Program-made: the position numbers and the translations under genes | DNA from: Globisporangium splendens | Taxonomy: Eukaryota; Oomycota; Peronosporomycetes; Pythiales; Pythiaceae | Assembly (NCBI GenBank): GCA_006386115.1 | Contig: VFIW01000140.1 | Span: 1-64,000, forward strand | Direction of reading: 5' to 3' | DNA length: 64,000 nucleotides | Shown: positions 55,512 to 63,793 of the stretch, one piece after another | How the letters are laid out: the number at the start of each line of letters is the position of its first letter | How positions within the stretch are numbered: position 1 is the stretch's first letter | The notes under the pieces: generated by a model | Told to the model about the DNA's origin: nothing | Databases searched by the model: none | The model's input: the letters and a program-made list of their open reading frames with translations, nothing else

Positions 55512-58500
55512 CGTCATGGTAGCGTTTCAGCAAACCCACGTAAAACACGGGGTGCGTTGCCATTCGCGTTGGGAGATCGAGCTTGTAATTCAAGTCTCCA
55601 ATCTTCTCCACAACAGTGTATGGCCCGATGAATCGTGGCAACAACTTACTCCCGCTGGGGAGCATTGTGACTGCATCGTTTGGTAGGTTTTTAATGCTTA
55701 AAAGCACTTTATCACCCACACAAAACGTTTGTTTGTTCTTTCTACCCGATTTATCGGCGTAGAGCTTTTGCTTGTCTTGCGCAGCAGCTAGCTGGTCGCG
55801 TACGCGACGCAACAATGCTGCGCGCTCATCGACAAATTGGCGCGCTGCCGCGACGGCTTTGTCTTGCTTTTTCGTTGCTCTCGCAGCGCGTGCTGCAGAG
55901 AGATCTATTTCTGCGCCGGTGGGTGACACCGCGCGCCCTCCCTTTCGTGGCTGACGCTCGCACGAGCAGTCGCCTGATTCTGTCTGAGACTGGCTATTTT
56001 TGGCATGAGTACCGTAACTCGGTACCGTGGGAGATCGATCTATAGGGACACGAGTACCGTAACTCGGTACCGTGGGAGATCGATCTATAGGGACACGAGT
56101 ACCGTAACTCAGTACCGTGTTTTTCTCTCCAAATGTGGAACGCGTGCCGTCCGGTAAGACCGTGACAGATTCGAAGTGCGACCGCACAGGTGGCGCATCG
56201 CGCGCGTCCACGTGAGCGGTTAACGCCACGTCTGGTGACGGAGGTCGCGCACTCGCATCGAGCGCAGCGAGTTGCCCTCCCACCGCAGAATATTCGACGC
56301 CCTCAAACAGAGTGGCGGGTACGCGCGGGTGCCGCAGCGAGTTAAAATAGAACGGAGTCACGGCCGTAGAGGCGTGCTCACTGCTATTTATAGCAAACTC
56401 GGCGTACGGCAGCCAGCGGCTCCAGTCGCGGGGATGATCGACAGCGATGCTGCGAAGAATATCCTCGACGACACGGTTTACGCGCTCGGTTTGCCCGTCT
56501 GTCTCGGGATGATCGGCAGTGGACATCGCCAGATCTGTGCCGAGCAGGCGGAAGAGTTCGCGCCAAAAGGCAGCGGTGAAACGCGGGTCCCGGTCTGATA
56601 CAATAGACTCGGGCAAGCCGTGATAGCGGAACACGTGCTCTAAAAATAGGCACGCCGTCTCTTGCGCAGTGACATGCTTGCGCACAGGTACAACGTGCAC
56701 CATTTTGCTCAGTCGGTCGACGAACACGACGACGCCTGTGTTGCGCGCCTTGTCTTCCGGGAAACCGAAGACGAAATCCATGCTGACCGACTTCCAGCAA
56801 TCTTGCGGAATCGGCAGCGGCGCTTTGTTCTTGCCCGCAGGCTTCACGCGCTGGCACTGTTCGCATGAACGTACATAATTGGCCACCCATTTGTACTGGT
56901 GTGGCCACCAAAACACATTGGACACTTGCAAGAAGGTCTTTTCACGCCCCAGATGCCCACTCGCTGGCGCATCGTGAAACTCATGAAGGATCGAAAGTTT
57001 CAGATCCTGGTCATGCGGTACATACACACGCGGGTAATCGAAGTTGGACAGTTGATGCCACAATAACCCGTCGTGATAACTAAACCGAGCAAGCTTTGAC
57101 TCGAGTTTGGCAGGCAATGACTCTTTCGACGAGCCGTCAAAGTGAGCAATCAACAAGCGACATTCATCGTCCTTTGGATAAAGCGACTGAATATTGTCCT
57201 TGAGCTTTGTTTGCACTCGACTGATGCTCAGATGCATGAGATCAGGAGCGCGCTCTGAACACAGAGCGTCGGCGCTGTTGTCAACGCTCGACTCGTAATC
57301 TGGACGGCGCGAAAGCGCGTCCGCCAGAACATTTTCCTTTCCCGGCTTGTATTCGACCCGAAAGTTGAACTCGGAGAAGAATGCAAGCCATCGCGCCATT
57401 CGCTGCGATAAATGGGGGGAATTGATCGCGGTCCGCAAGGACGCGTGATCCGTGTACACAACGAACGGTGTCGCACCCAAAAGGTGGACCCTGAACTTCA
57501 AGAGGGCGTACTTGATCGCAAGCAGCTCCTTGTCGTGCACAGGATAATTCTTTTCAGCTGCTTTAAGCAGTCTGCTTTGGTATGATACGACGCGCTCATG
57601 GCCGTCATCATCCTTCTGCATCAGCGCACAGCCGATTGCAAAATCGCTGGCATCGCACACGACACTGAAAGCTTTCGTGTGGTCCGGCAACGCCAGGACA
57701 GGAGCGCGAACAAGCGACTCCTTCACGTCAATGAATGCATTCATGACATCGCTGGTCCAGTCCCATTCGACATCCTTTTTCAAGAGATGCGTGAGTGGAC
57801 GGACTCTCGCCGCATAGTTGTGGCTGTACTTGTGCAAATAGTTTGCCAAGCCAAGCCACTTGCGCAAATCCTTGACGTTCTTTGGGATCGGCCAGTCGGC
57901 GATCGCCTTGATCTTCTCTGGGTCCGCGCGGACTCCAGCTTTGCCAACATAGCACCCCAGGATCGGAATCTCTGAGGCGCCAAAGATGCACTTCTTCAGG
58001 TTGCAATACAGACTGTTGTCTCGTAAGCACTGCAACACTGAGCGCAAATGTCTCTTGTGCACGTCAACGGCACTGAGATCTCCTTCGGCACGACTGTGCA
58101 CGAAGATGTCATCGAAGTAGCTCGGTGCGTACGCACGATGAGGACGCAGAAGATGCGTTACCAGACGATTGAACGTCGCTGGTGCATTCTTCAGACCTTG
58201 CGGCATAACGAGCCACTCCCACAGCATTCCGCTGGGTGTGCTTACTGCCGTCAAGGGAACGTCACTCTCTCGCATGAGGATCTGATAGAACCCATCCATC
58301 AGATCCAATGCTGAGAACACAGTTGAGCCGCCCATGGAGTCGATCAAGACATCCTTTCTTGGGATCGGTGTTTGTGCTGGAATGGTGGCGGCGTTCAGCT
58401 TGTTGAAAGCGTGAACAATGCGCCAGCCACCAGTCGCTTTCCGCACACAAAACGTGGGTGAGCTATGTGGAGACTTGCTTTCTCTCACATGACCGGCGAG

Positions 58501-60111
58501 GGCTCGTTTCGCGAAGAACTCGTCGATAGCCTCAACCTGCTCGCGGGGCAGCGGCCATTGTCTGGTCACGCAATATTTGCTCCCGGGCTCGAGGTCAATC
58601 TCGTGCCGTACGCCACGGTCAACGGGCAGGGCACTTGGCACTTTGTCGGGAAACACATCTTTGAACTCCCACAACAAGTCAAAGTATGGACTGCCTTTCA
58701 CGGCGTCCCAGTCCTGAGCAGCAAACCGCCTCTGTTTGTCTGACTCCAAAACACTCTCATCCGCAGTGGACGAGGTGCACAGTTCGCTACGCGTAAACGC
58801 GGTAGGAACGACGATCTCGCGGATCTGATCACGCTCTAGCTCCGTAAGAAAGAGCTCGAAGCTCATTTCTTCGAGGGATACGATCGCCTCAACGGTACTC
58901 GGCAGCCCATGGAGCGCCGCAAATTCAGCGAAGAACACTTCGTCTGATGCGTTTGCTTCCGGACTGCGCTTTGCGCGTCTGAGTGCCACGTCAACGTGAG
59001 CGCGATCTATCGACGGATCCGAGATCCTGTCAAAGGCGCGCAGCGAAGCTGCAGCTGCGTCGAGAGATGGGGCAATCGTGTGCGAGGCGGCCGTTTCCTC
59101 AGCAACAGATGCCAATGCACTGTCTCTCTTGCGAGCTGACAACTTGCGTCGCCCTCGTCGGTTGATGCGAACACGCGACCTCGCGGTTCTGAGCTCCAGT
59201 ACTGCACCGTCAGGGTGGTACGAGCTGGTTGACGCGTGTACACCTGTACTGTCGCTGTCACTTGCGGGGGCTGGCTCGGATGCTCTGGAGCCGCACACTT
59301 GCGCACCAGTGTCCACGTCTGGACTTTCTGGCGCTTCCGCACAAACTGGGCTACCTGCCACAGTGTATCGCTTCGCTGGGCTACCTGCCTCAGCGTATCT
59401 TCTTGCTCGGCTCTCTGCCGCAGCGTGTGTGTTTGAAGCGGGGCTACCTGCCGCCGCGTGTCTTCCAGCCGGGCTCCCTGCCGCAGCGTGTGCGCTTGAA
59501 GCGGGGCTACCTGCCGCCGCGTGTCTTCCAGCTGGGCTCCCTGCCGCAGCGTGTTCAATGCTCACATCCATAGCGTGGAAATATTCCCGCAATCTTCGCT
59601 CTTCATCAGAGGAAGGGGTGGAGCTCCCGATTGTGCGTGCTCGCCAATCGATCCAAGGCTGATGTTTCGCCAGCCAAGGCATTCCTAGGATGAGGTCGTA
59701 CTTCGACCCCATCGCTAGTACTACGAATGTTTCTTTGCAGACAAAGTCGCAAAATCTGAAAGAGAGTTCAACTCGAACTCCTTCAGTGTGTACTGTCGAC
59801 CCATCGGCCAGACGTACGATCATCTTCTCGCGCTTGCCAGTGTGGACAAGTCGCTCATACGCTTGCAGACTCTGTTTCAGAGCTGACTTAGAGACGAAGT
59901 TCTGTGACGCACCGCAGTCAACAAGAACCGTCATTTTCTTCTCATAGCCCTTCACATCGGCGCTATATACCAACATCTCACTCGGAGCCTTGTTGCCAAG
60001 AGCTCCTGGGACTAAGCTTCCCATCTGCACGACTCTAGTAGTCGGCGACGCCGAAGCTATAGAGTCCGTCTCAGTAGAGCGTCCCGCTTCTACTGAGACG
60101 TTCCGTTTCCC
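54925..60111 (-). CDS. pol: Element B pol (protease, RT, RNase H, integrase, chromodomain)
   Basis: Open frame -1 relative to gag; 60024 is the first internal ATG, but entry by frameshift at 60105-60111 is likelier. Protease: LVDCGASQNFVSKSAL (Cys in place of the usual Thr, common in chromoviruses) and DLILGMPWLAKHQ. An Ala/Gly/Ser/Pro repeat linker follows. RT has YFDDIFVHS near 58093-58119. RNase H: VVCDASDFAIGCALMQ. Integrase: H-H-C-C finger (HEFHDAPASGHLG...CEQCQRVK), core Asp in SMDFVFGFPED, SDRDPRF, and Glu in TDGQTERVN. A long linker with 45-bp repeats leads to the chromodomain HYLVKWRGYDLSQSSWEPAE, which directs insertion into marked chromatin. No stop or shift inside. Confidence 0.93.
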   Translation of the reverse strand, partial: GKRNVSVEAGRSTETDSIASASPTTRVVQMGSLVPGALGNKAPSEMLVYSADVKGYEKKMTVLVDCGASQNFVSKSALKQSLQAYERLVHTGKREKMIVRLADGSTVHTEGVRVELSFRFCDFVCKETFVVLAMGSKYDLILGMPWLAKHQPWIDWRARTIGSSTPSSDEERRLREYFHAMDVSIEHAAAGSPAGRHAAAGSPASSAHAAAGSPAGRHAAAGSPASNTHAAAESRARRYAEAGSPAKRYTVAGSPVCAEAPESPDVDTGAQVCGSRASEPAPASDSDSTGVHASTSSYHPDGAVLELRTARSRVRINRRGRRKLSARKRDSALASVAEETAASHTIAPSLDAAAASLRAFDRISDPSIDRAHVDVALRRAKRSPEANASDEVFFAEFAALHGLPSTVEAIVSLEEMSFELFLTELERDQIREIVVPTAFTRSELCTSSTADESVLESDKQRRFAAQDWDAVKGSPYFDLLWEFKDVFPDKVPSALPVDRGVRHEIDLEPGSKYCVTRQWPLPREQVEAIDEFFAKRALAGHVRESKSPHSSPTFCVRKATGGWRIVHAFNKLNAATIPAQTPIPRKDVLIDSMGGSTVFSALDLMDGFYQILMRESDVPLTAVSTPSGMLWEWLVMPQGLKNAPATFNRLVTHLLRPHRAYAPSYFDDIFVHSRAEGDLSAVDVHKRHLRSVLQCLRDNSLYCNLKKCIFGASEIPILGCYVGKAGVRADPEKIKAIADWPIPKNVKDLRKWLGLANYLHKYSHNYAARVRPLTHLLKKDVEWDWTSDVMNAFIDVKESLVRAPVLALPDHTKAFSVVCDASDFAIGCALMQKDDDGHERVVSYQSRLLKAAEKNYPVHDKELLAIKYALLKFRVHLLGATPFVVYTDHASLRTAINSPHLSQRMARWLAFFSEFNFRVEYKPGKENVLADALSRRPDYESSVDNSADALCSERAPDLMHLSISRVQTKLKDNIQSLYPKDDECRLLIAHFDGSSKESLPAKLESKLARFSYHDGLLWHQLSNFDYPRVYVPHDQDLKLSILHEFHDAPASGHLGREKTFLQVSNVFWWPHQYKWVANYVRSCEQCQRVKPAGKNKAPLPIPQDCWKSVSMDFVFGFPEDKARNTGVVVFVDRLSKMVHVVPVRKHVTAQETACLFLEHVFRYHGLPESIVSDRDPRFTAAFWRELFRLLGTDLAMSTADHPETDGQTERVNRVVEDILRSIAVDHPRDWSRWLPYAEFAINSSEHASTAVTPFYFNSLRHPRVPATLFEGVEYSAVGGQLAALDASARPPSPDVALTAHVDARDAPPVRSHFESVTVLPDGTRSTFGEKNTVLSYGTRVPIDRSPTVPSYGTRVPIDRSPTVPSYGTHAKNSQSQTESGDCSCERQPRKGGRAVSPTGAEIDLSAARAARATKKQDKAVAAARQFVDERAALLRRVRDQLAAAQDKQKLYADKSGRKNKQTFCVGDKVLLSIKNLPNDAVTMLPSGSKLLPRFIGPYTVVEKIGDLNYKLDLPTRMATHPVFYVGLLKRYHDATADSYPSAGARRSRQGAQTPPIETRARCASPKASSLAERTSRGSSFRGHGTPPASDELPSAPSQAPSPSALTARSRPDIAGEGHGRLAVAPPKTMRSREPSEPSHLVQPPMLKRGRAPRVPLIDKQGQRHYHVERLLRVQRRKGNTHYLVKWRGYDLSQSSWEPAERLLEDVPDMVAAFERALMASETRPSVAC
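56007..56120 (-). repeat. 45-bp tandem repeat inside pol
   Basis: Two full units (56007-56051, 56052-56096) and a partial third with nearly identical sequence. The unit is 15 codons, so the frame is kept (SYGTRVPIDRSPTVP repeated). It lies in the variable linker between the integrase core and the C-terminal domain. Confidence 0.92.
59330..59575 (-). repeat. Degenerate in-frame tandem repeats in the pol linker
   Basis: Repeats of roughly 33-36 bp coding variants of HAAAGSPAGR, between the protease and RT. They change length without breaking the frame. Confidence 0.85.
60067..60100 (-). promoter_or_regulatory. Frameshift-stimulating hairpin of element B
   Basis: Perfect 12-bp inverted repeat, CGTCTCAGTAGA with TCTACTGAGACG, extended by GCG/CGC around a GGA loop after one bulged base. 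It starts four to five bases after the slippery heptamer and contains the gag stop codon (60090-60092). Confidence 0.75.
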
Positions 60112-61250
60112 TTTCTTGCCGCAGCGGATCTGCCACCTCGATGAGCGTGGTTACCGCGCGGCGGTTGGTAGTCTCTCGCCTGATTTCCAGTGCGAGGAGC
60201 GGACTGCCTTGGAGCGGGACACTTCGACTGATAGTGTCCTCGCTTGCCACAATTGAAGCAGACCACTTCGGCGCTGCTAAGATCCATTGGCATCGGGCCA
60301 TGGAAGCGCTGTCCGTTCGTGACTGCTCGGTGGCTGGTATGCGCACCATTGTGGCGGCCAGCGTTCCAATCAGGTCGACTGACTCTGAATGATTGCTGCT
60401 CAACGAGCGCAATGCGGATCGCATCTTCCATCGTGGCCGGCAAGCGTCGGTACAGCTCCTGACGCGCTGGTCCACTGTTGAGGCCGTTGAGAAACGCAGG
60501 CACTTTCACAGACTCAGGCAAAGGGCTGGTCGTGATCGCCGCGCATAGACTTCTCATCTCCTGGATGTATCGTTCCAGCGAGAGCTTCCCTTGTCTCAAG
60601 GAGAAGAAACGACCTTGCAACAGCACTTCGTTGTTCGGAGGCTGATACATGGCGGTGATTTTCGCACGGAAAATATCCCACGTGTCGAACGCACACTCAT
60701 CGGCGAGCAACGTCGAGAATGCCCATTCCGACGCTCGACCGCGCAGGTTCGAGGTGGCGAAAGACACCATCTGCTCGTTGCTGTCGATGAGCTGAGCCTT
60801 GGCGCAACGCTCCACGGCGAGTAGCCAGTGGATGAGCTTGTCGCCATCCGCACCATCGAATTTCGGAGCGTCAATCTTGACAGCTCTTGGGCGGGGAGTT
60901 TGGGACGTTTGTGTCTGAGGCGCAGCAGCCGCACTCGACAAAGACGTGGCTGCACCAGCAACCACAGATACCACTCGCTCGAGCGCTTCACGCGACTCGG
61001 CAGCTGAGCGCAGCATCTCTGCGGTCAAGCTTGCGGTGGCTTGCATTTGTGCTTGCGCACTTCGCTCTCCTTCGAGGCGCTGAGCGTTCGAGAAGTTCTC
61101 GAACTGCTCGAGTCGAAAGATTTGCTGCTCCGGCGACGCCGAGAGCAACTCTAGCGCGACTTGGTCGCCTAGAGCTTGTGCCATTCGGGTCAGCACACTC
61201 CGGTGTTCAGCCGAGAGGTGCGGGAACTGCGCAGGGTCAATTGACGCCAT
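60090..61250 (-). CDS. gag: Element B gag
   Basis: 386 residues from ATG 61250. A helical N terminus (FPHLSAEHRSVLTRMAQALG) precedes the retrotransposon gag core (MVSFATSNLRGRASEWAF, PAFLNGLNSGPARQELYRRL), then a basic linker and a CCHC knuckle CFNCGKRGHYQSKC. It forms the capsid and packages element RNA. It ends KGNGTSQ at TAG 60090-60092, 13 bases after the slippery site. Similar throughout to family-A gag but clearly a different family. Confidence 0.94.
   Translation of the reverse strand: MASIDPAQFPHLSAEHRSVLTRMAQALGDQVALELLSASPEQQIFRLEQFENFSNAQRLEGERSAQAQMQATASLTAEMLRSAAESREALERVVSVVAGAATSLSSAAAAPQTQTSQTPRPRAVKIDAPKFDGADGDKLIHWLLAVERCAKAQLIDSNEQMVSFATSNLRGRASEWAFSTLLADECAFDTWDIFRAKITAMYQPPNNEVLLQGRFFSLRQGKLSLERYIQEMRSLCAAITTSPLPESVKVPAFLNGLNSGPARQELYRRLPATMEDAIRIALVEQQSFRVSRPDWNAGRHNGAHTSHRAVTNGQRFHGPMPMDLSSAEVVCFNCGKRGHYQSKCPAPRQSAPRTGNQARDYQPPRGNHAHRGGRSAAARKGNGTSQ
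60105..60111 (-). promoter_or_regulatory. Probable -1 ribosomal frameshift site G GGA AAC (element B)
   Basis: In the gag frame AAG GGA AAC; the heptamer fits X XXY YYZ. A -1 slip enters the open pol frame (RNVSVEAGRSTETDS). It is followed by a short spacer and a strong hairpin. Gag and pol overlap in open frame on both sides of the site. Confidence 0.75.
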
Positions 61251-61303
61251 GGTGAATCCTTGAGGAAGCGATTCAGGCAGTCACCTCTGCCGGGTCGTAG
61301 ATT

Positions 61304-61320
61304 GACTACGAGTGCTACCA
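61304..61320 (-). other. Primer-binding site of element B
   Basis: Two bases inside the 5' LTR, minus strand TGGTAGCACTCGTAGTC. It shares its first nine bases with the family-A site at 2470-2478. Confidence 0.6.
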
Positions 61321-61322
61321 GT

Positions 61323-61871
61323 TGCAACCGGACACTTCCGAGTTACGCAGCACGGTACGTGTGTGAGGAAGCGTGTGCACGACTTCTCTCAAGGACTCTG
61401 TTCCAAGAGCTGCTGCCTGCTTCCTGCAGTGCAACGATCGGTTACCTATAGATCTCTATAGAGTAACCGTCAATAACTAAAGGCTTAGCCAGAGGTAAAA
61501 AATGGAACTGTTTATTTGTTGGGGGTTGCCCTCTGCAGGACACCCTGAGTTATCTTTAGTTCACTATCTAGCAGAGTGAACTTCCGCTTATTTCAATGTG
61601 GACATAAGTGAATGGCTCTGAATTGCCGTGTTATTCAATTGGTCTAAAAGCATGTAGTTTTAGCCTATGAGAGTCGTGTCTGTGACCGACCTCTAATCAG
61701 AGTAGCTTGGCTACCTTTGTGGTTCGAGTAAGTGCGGCGAACCTAATGGATCGGCTGCTTTGGTATTTCTCGTAGCTAAGTACGGAAACTTTAGTTGCAT
61801 GCGGACTTAGTCCAATGCCAACAGATTGAGCTAAGTTGCTGCGGTGCAACTTAGCGTGTGACCCCGTTACA
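61323..61871 (-). repeat. Element B 5' LTR
   Basis: 549 bp, partner of 53265-53811, with TG...CA ends (TGTAACGGGG on the minus strand). Confidence 0.95.
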
Positions 61872-62241
61872 TGATGAGACCGACGTGTGTCTGCCACCTA
61901 AAGTGAGTGGCTGTAGCCAATCACTTTGCAGGGAATTTTCCACGGGACTTCAAGTTCAAGCTTCTCGAAGATCTCGCAGGTTCAACCTCAGTGTACCCAA
62001 GGTTTTATATATCAGATTCATAGGTTTTATTGTGTATGTTTAGGTTTTAGTTATAAACCTCTAGGAGCCCTTGAGGTTCATTTGTAAGTAGCGACAGGAA
62101 CCATAAGCATTTCAATTCAGTTGCAATTTTACCCTCAAGTACTCAAGTCGTCTTCTCTCCCTCCAAGTCGGGAGATCGCTTCCTCTGGCACAAGCGTGTG
62201 TGCCGTGTTTTGGGGACTGTTGTGAACAGCGCCCTATTACA
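61872..62241 (+). repeat. LTR of family A, copy A3, right part
   Basis: Continues copy A3 from TGATGAGACCG to the normal terminus CCCTATTACA at 62241. The following sequence is family-A gag, joined directly to the LTR end with no primer-binding site. Confidence 0.9.
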
Positions 62242-62818
62242 GCTCTGAGTAACCATCCACCTTAACCTTGTGGACTATCAAGGCTGACTCTTGCTCGACA
62301 CGCTCACATCTGTTCGCGGAAACTTCATGTGCATTGCGCACACCAGGGCAAGAGTTCTGCGCTTCCACGACATTCACAGAACTCTTTGTTCGCCCAGTAG
62401 GGAGCCCCGCTCCTACCGGTCGTTCCCGTTTTTTGGCTGTTGGGAACGCTCGAATCGTCGGCCTCTGCCTGATCGATTCGATCGCGAACCTTGTGTCGCT
62501 TGCTGGCTTGGCAAGGACACCTTGCAATTTCTCGCGATGTGACCCGGCTTCCCGCAACGGAAACACTTCCCATCATTGCGAGGACGCTCATTTCCAGGCG
62601 TGGAAATGTACGAGATGTCCATGGGCTCGGGACTGTCATGCGCAACATTTGATTGCCGCATTGGTCTCGACGCGAACCCATGGAACTTCGCTTGCTTGAT
62701 GCTGAACTCTTCTTGCATCGCACGTTCGATAGCTTCGTCCAGCGTCTTGGGATACTCGCGGAACAGTTGGTTCCGAATCGGACCATCGTTCAGACCCGTC
62801 ATGAACGTCACGACTTGC
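62242..62818 (-). pseudogene. gag: Family A gag/pol-junction fragment
   Basis: Minus-strand fragment homologous to about 1170-1725 of the first element: FMTGLNDGPIRNQLF, knuckle CFRCGKPGHIARNC, gag end KNGNDR at a TAG, and the conserved A AAA AAC heptamer (62418-62424). It is cut at both ends, and each end is joined to the U5 terminus of a family-A LTR (62241 and 62819). The fragment cannot make a full gag. Confidence 0.88.
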
Positions 62819-63420
62819 TGTAAGAGGCTATCCGAGACAGCCTCAAACACGGCACGCACGCTTGCTCTTGAAGAGGAAGACTTGAGGGGAACTTGGCAAA
62901 AATGCAACTGAATTGAAATGAGCTTATGGTTCCTGACACTACATGTAAAACACCACTATGGCTCCTAGAGGTTTTATAACTAAAACCTAAACATGCACAA
63001 TAAAACCTATGAATCTGATATATAAAACCTTGGGTACACTGAGGTTGAACCCAGGGGATCTTCTAGAAACTTGAACTTGAAGTCCCGTGGAAAATTCCCT
63101 GCAAAGTGATTGGCTACAGCCACACTTTAGGTGGCAGAGACACGTCGGTCTCATCACCAGTGCAGTTTCCCAAGTAGGAACCATCACTCACGTGTCTAGA
63201 GTACTGTTGTGCGTAATCACGCCGAATCTCAATGATTGCGAGCGACCAACACTCAGACACAGATTGCTCTGACGTCAGACGATGACGTCACCTGTGCATG
63301 TGGGGATCACTTTTATGTGTTTCACCCAATATCTTCGCACCCACAATGCACTTCCACAAGGTGGTGTGTGACACACACAAAGAGCCACCTTGCATGAAAT
63401 GGCAGCCTTAGCCCATTGCA
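62819..63420 (-). repeat. LTR of family A, copy A4
   Basis: About 600 bp, from TGTAAGAGGC to GCCCATTGCA, inverted relative to A3. The twin TGACGTCA sites are at 63270-63277 and 63283-63290. Small deletions relative to A1 lie near the U5 end. Confidence 0.9.
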
Positions 63421-63562
63421 CCTAGCGGTTGATGACGTCCCACACAGACTTGGTCAGGAACACACCACGCATGTAGCGTGCCCACGTGGCGTAGTTGTCG
63501 CCGTTGAACTTGTCGATGATGGTATTGGTCTTGCTGGACATGTTGCTTGCAGTTGGGCTCAT
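63421..63562 (-). pseudogene. gag: Ty1/copia gag, N-terminal fragment
   Basis: ATG at 63562 followed by 47 codons, including [19 protein letters not shown] and TKSVWDVIN, the start of copia-type gag. The frame ends where the family-A LTR A4 begins (63420), so the element was cut there. It belongs with the LTR at 63567-63793. Confidence 0.8.
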
Positions 63563-63566
63563 AACC
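63551..63566 (-). other. Copia-type half-tRNA primer-binding site
   Basis: Minus strand GGTTATGAGCCCAACT directly after the LTR end ...TTTATCA. It resembles the internal initiator-tRNA site used by Drosophila copia (GGTTATGGGCCC). The gag ATG lies inside it. Confidence 0.55.
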
Positions 63567-63793
63567 TGATAAAGGTCAAGAGTGCAGAGGAAGGATGACT
63601 CGAACTTGAGATGGCAAATTGGAAAGTAAGATTGTTTAAGGTTGGTCTCCTACCCGTGCGACACTGAGCGTGTCCACTCGGCGTTGGACACAAACTGAGG
63701 CTCCTGTGAGCCACAAGATCCTGAGATGTACGGAGAGGATCTAACCAATCAAAATGCACTATCCTACGCTGTCACCCTAAAGATTCCCCAACA
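63567..63793 (-). repeat. Copia-type LTR
   Basis: Inferred 227-bp LTR, minus-strand ends TGTTGGGGAATC and CTTTATCA. Borders rest on TG...CA ends, the adjacent primer-binding site and the gag start; no second copy in the window confirms the outer border. Confidence 0.55.

Larger units (their letters stand above)
53265..61871 (-). mobile_element. Complete Ty3/gypsy chromovirus, element B
   Basis: An 8.6-kb element on the minus strand with two LTRs (61871-61323 and 53811-53265) that differ by about eight substitutions and two single-base indels by eye. Order: LTR, primer-binding site (TGGTAGCAC...), gag, -1 frameshift site, pol (protease, RT, RNase H, integrase, chromodomain), a 1.1-kb non-pol segment carrying an opposite-strand ORF, polypurine tract, LTR. 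Gag and pol are both intact. It is inserted in a family-A LTR; the flanks (TGAGT left, TGATG right) do not form a clean target duplication, and about 30 bp of the host LTR are missing at the site. Confidence 0.93.

Noticed and set aside
56007..56120. CRISPR-like repeat array
   Set aside because: Units are directly adjacent with no spacers and keep the pol reading frame in a eukaryotic element.
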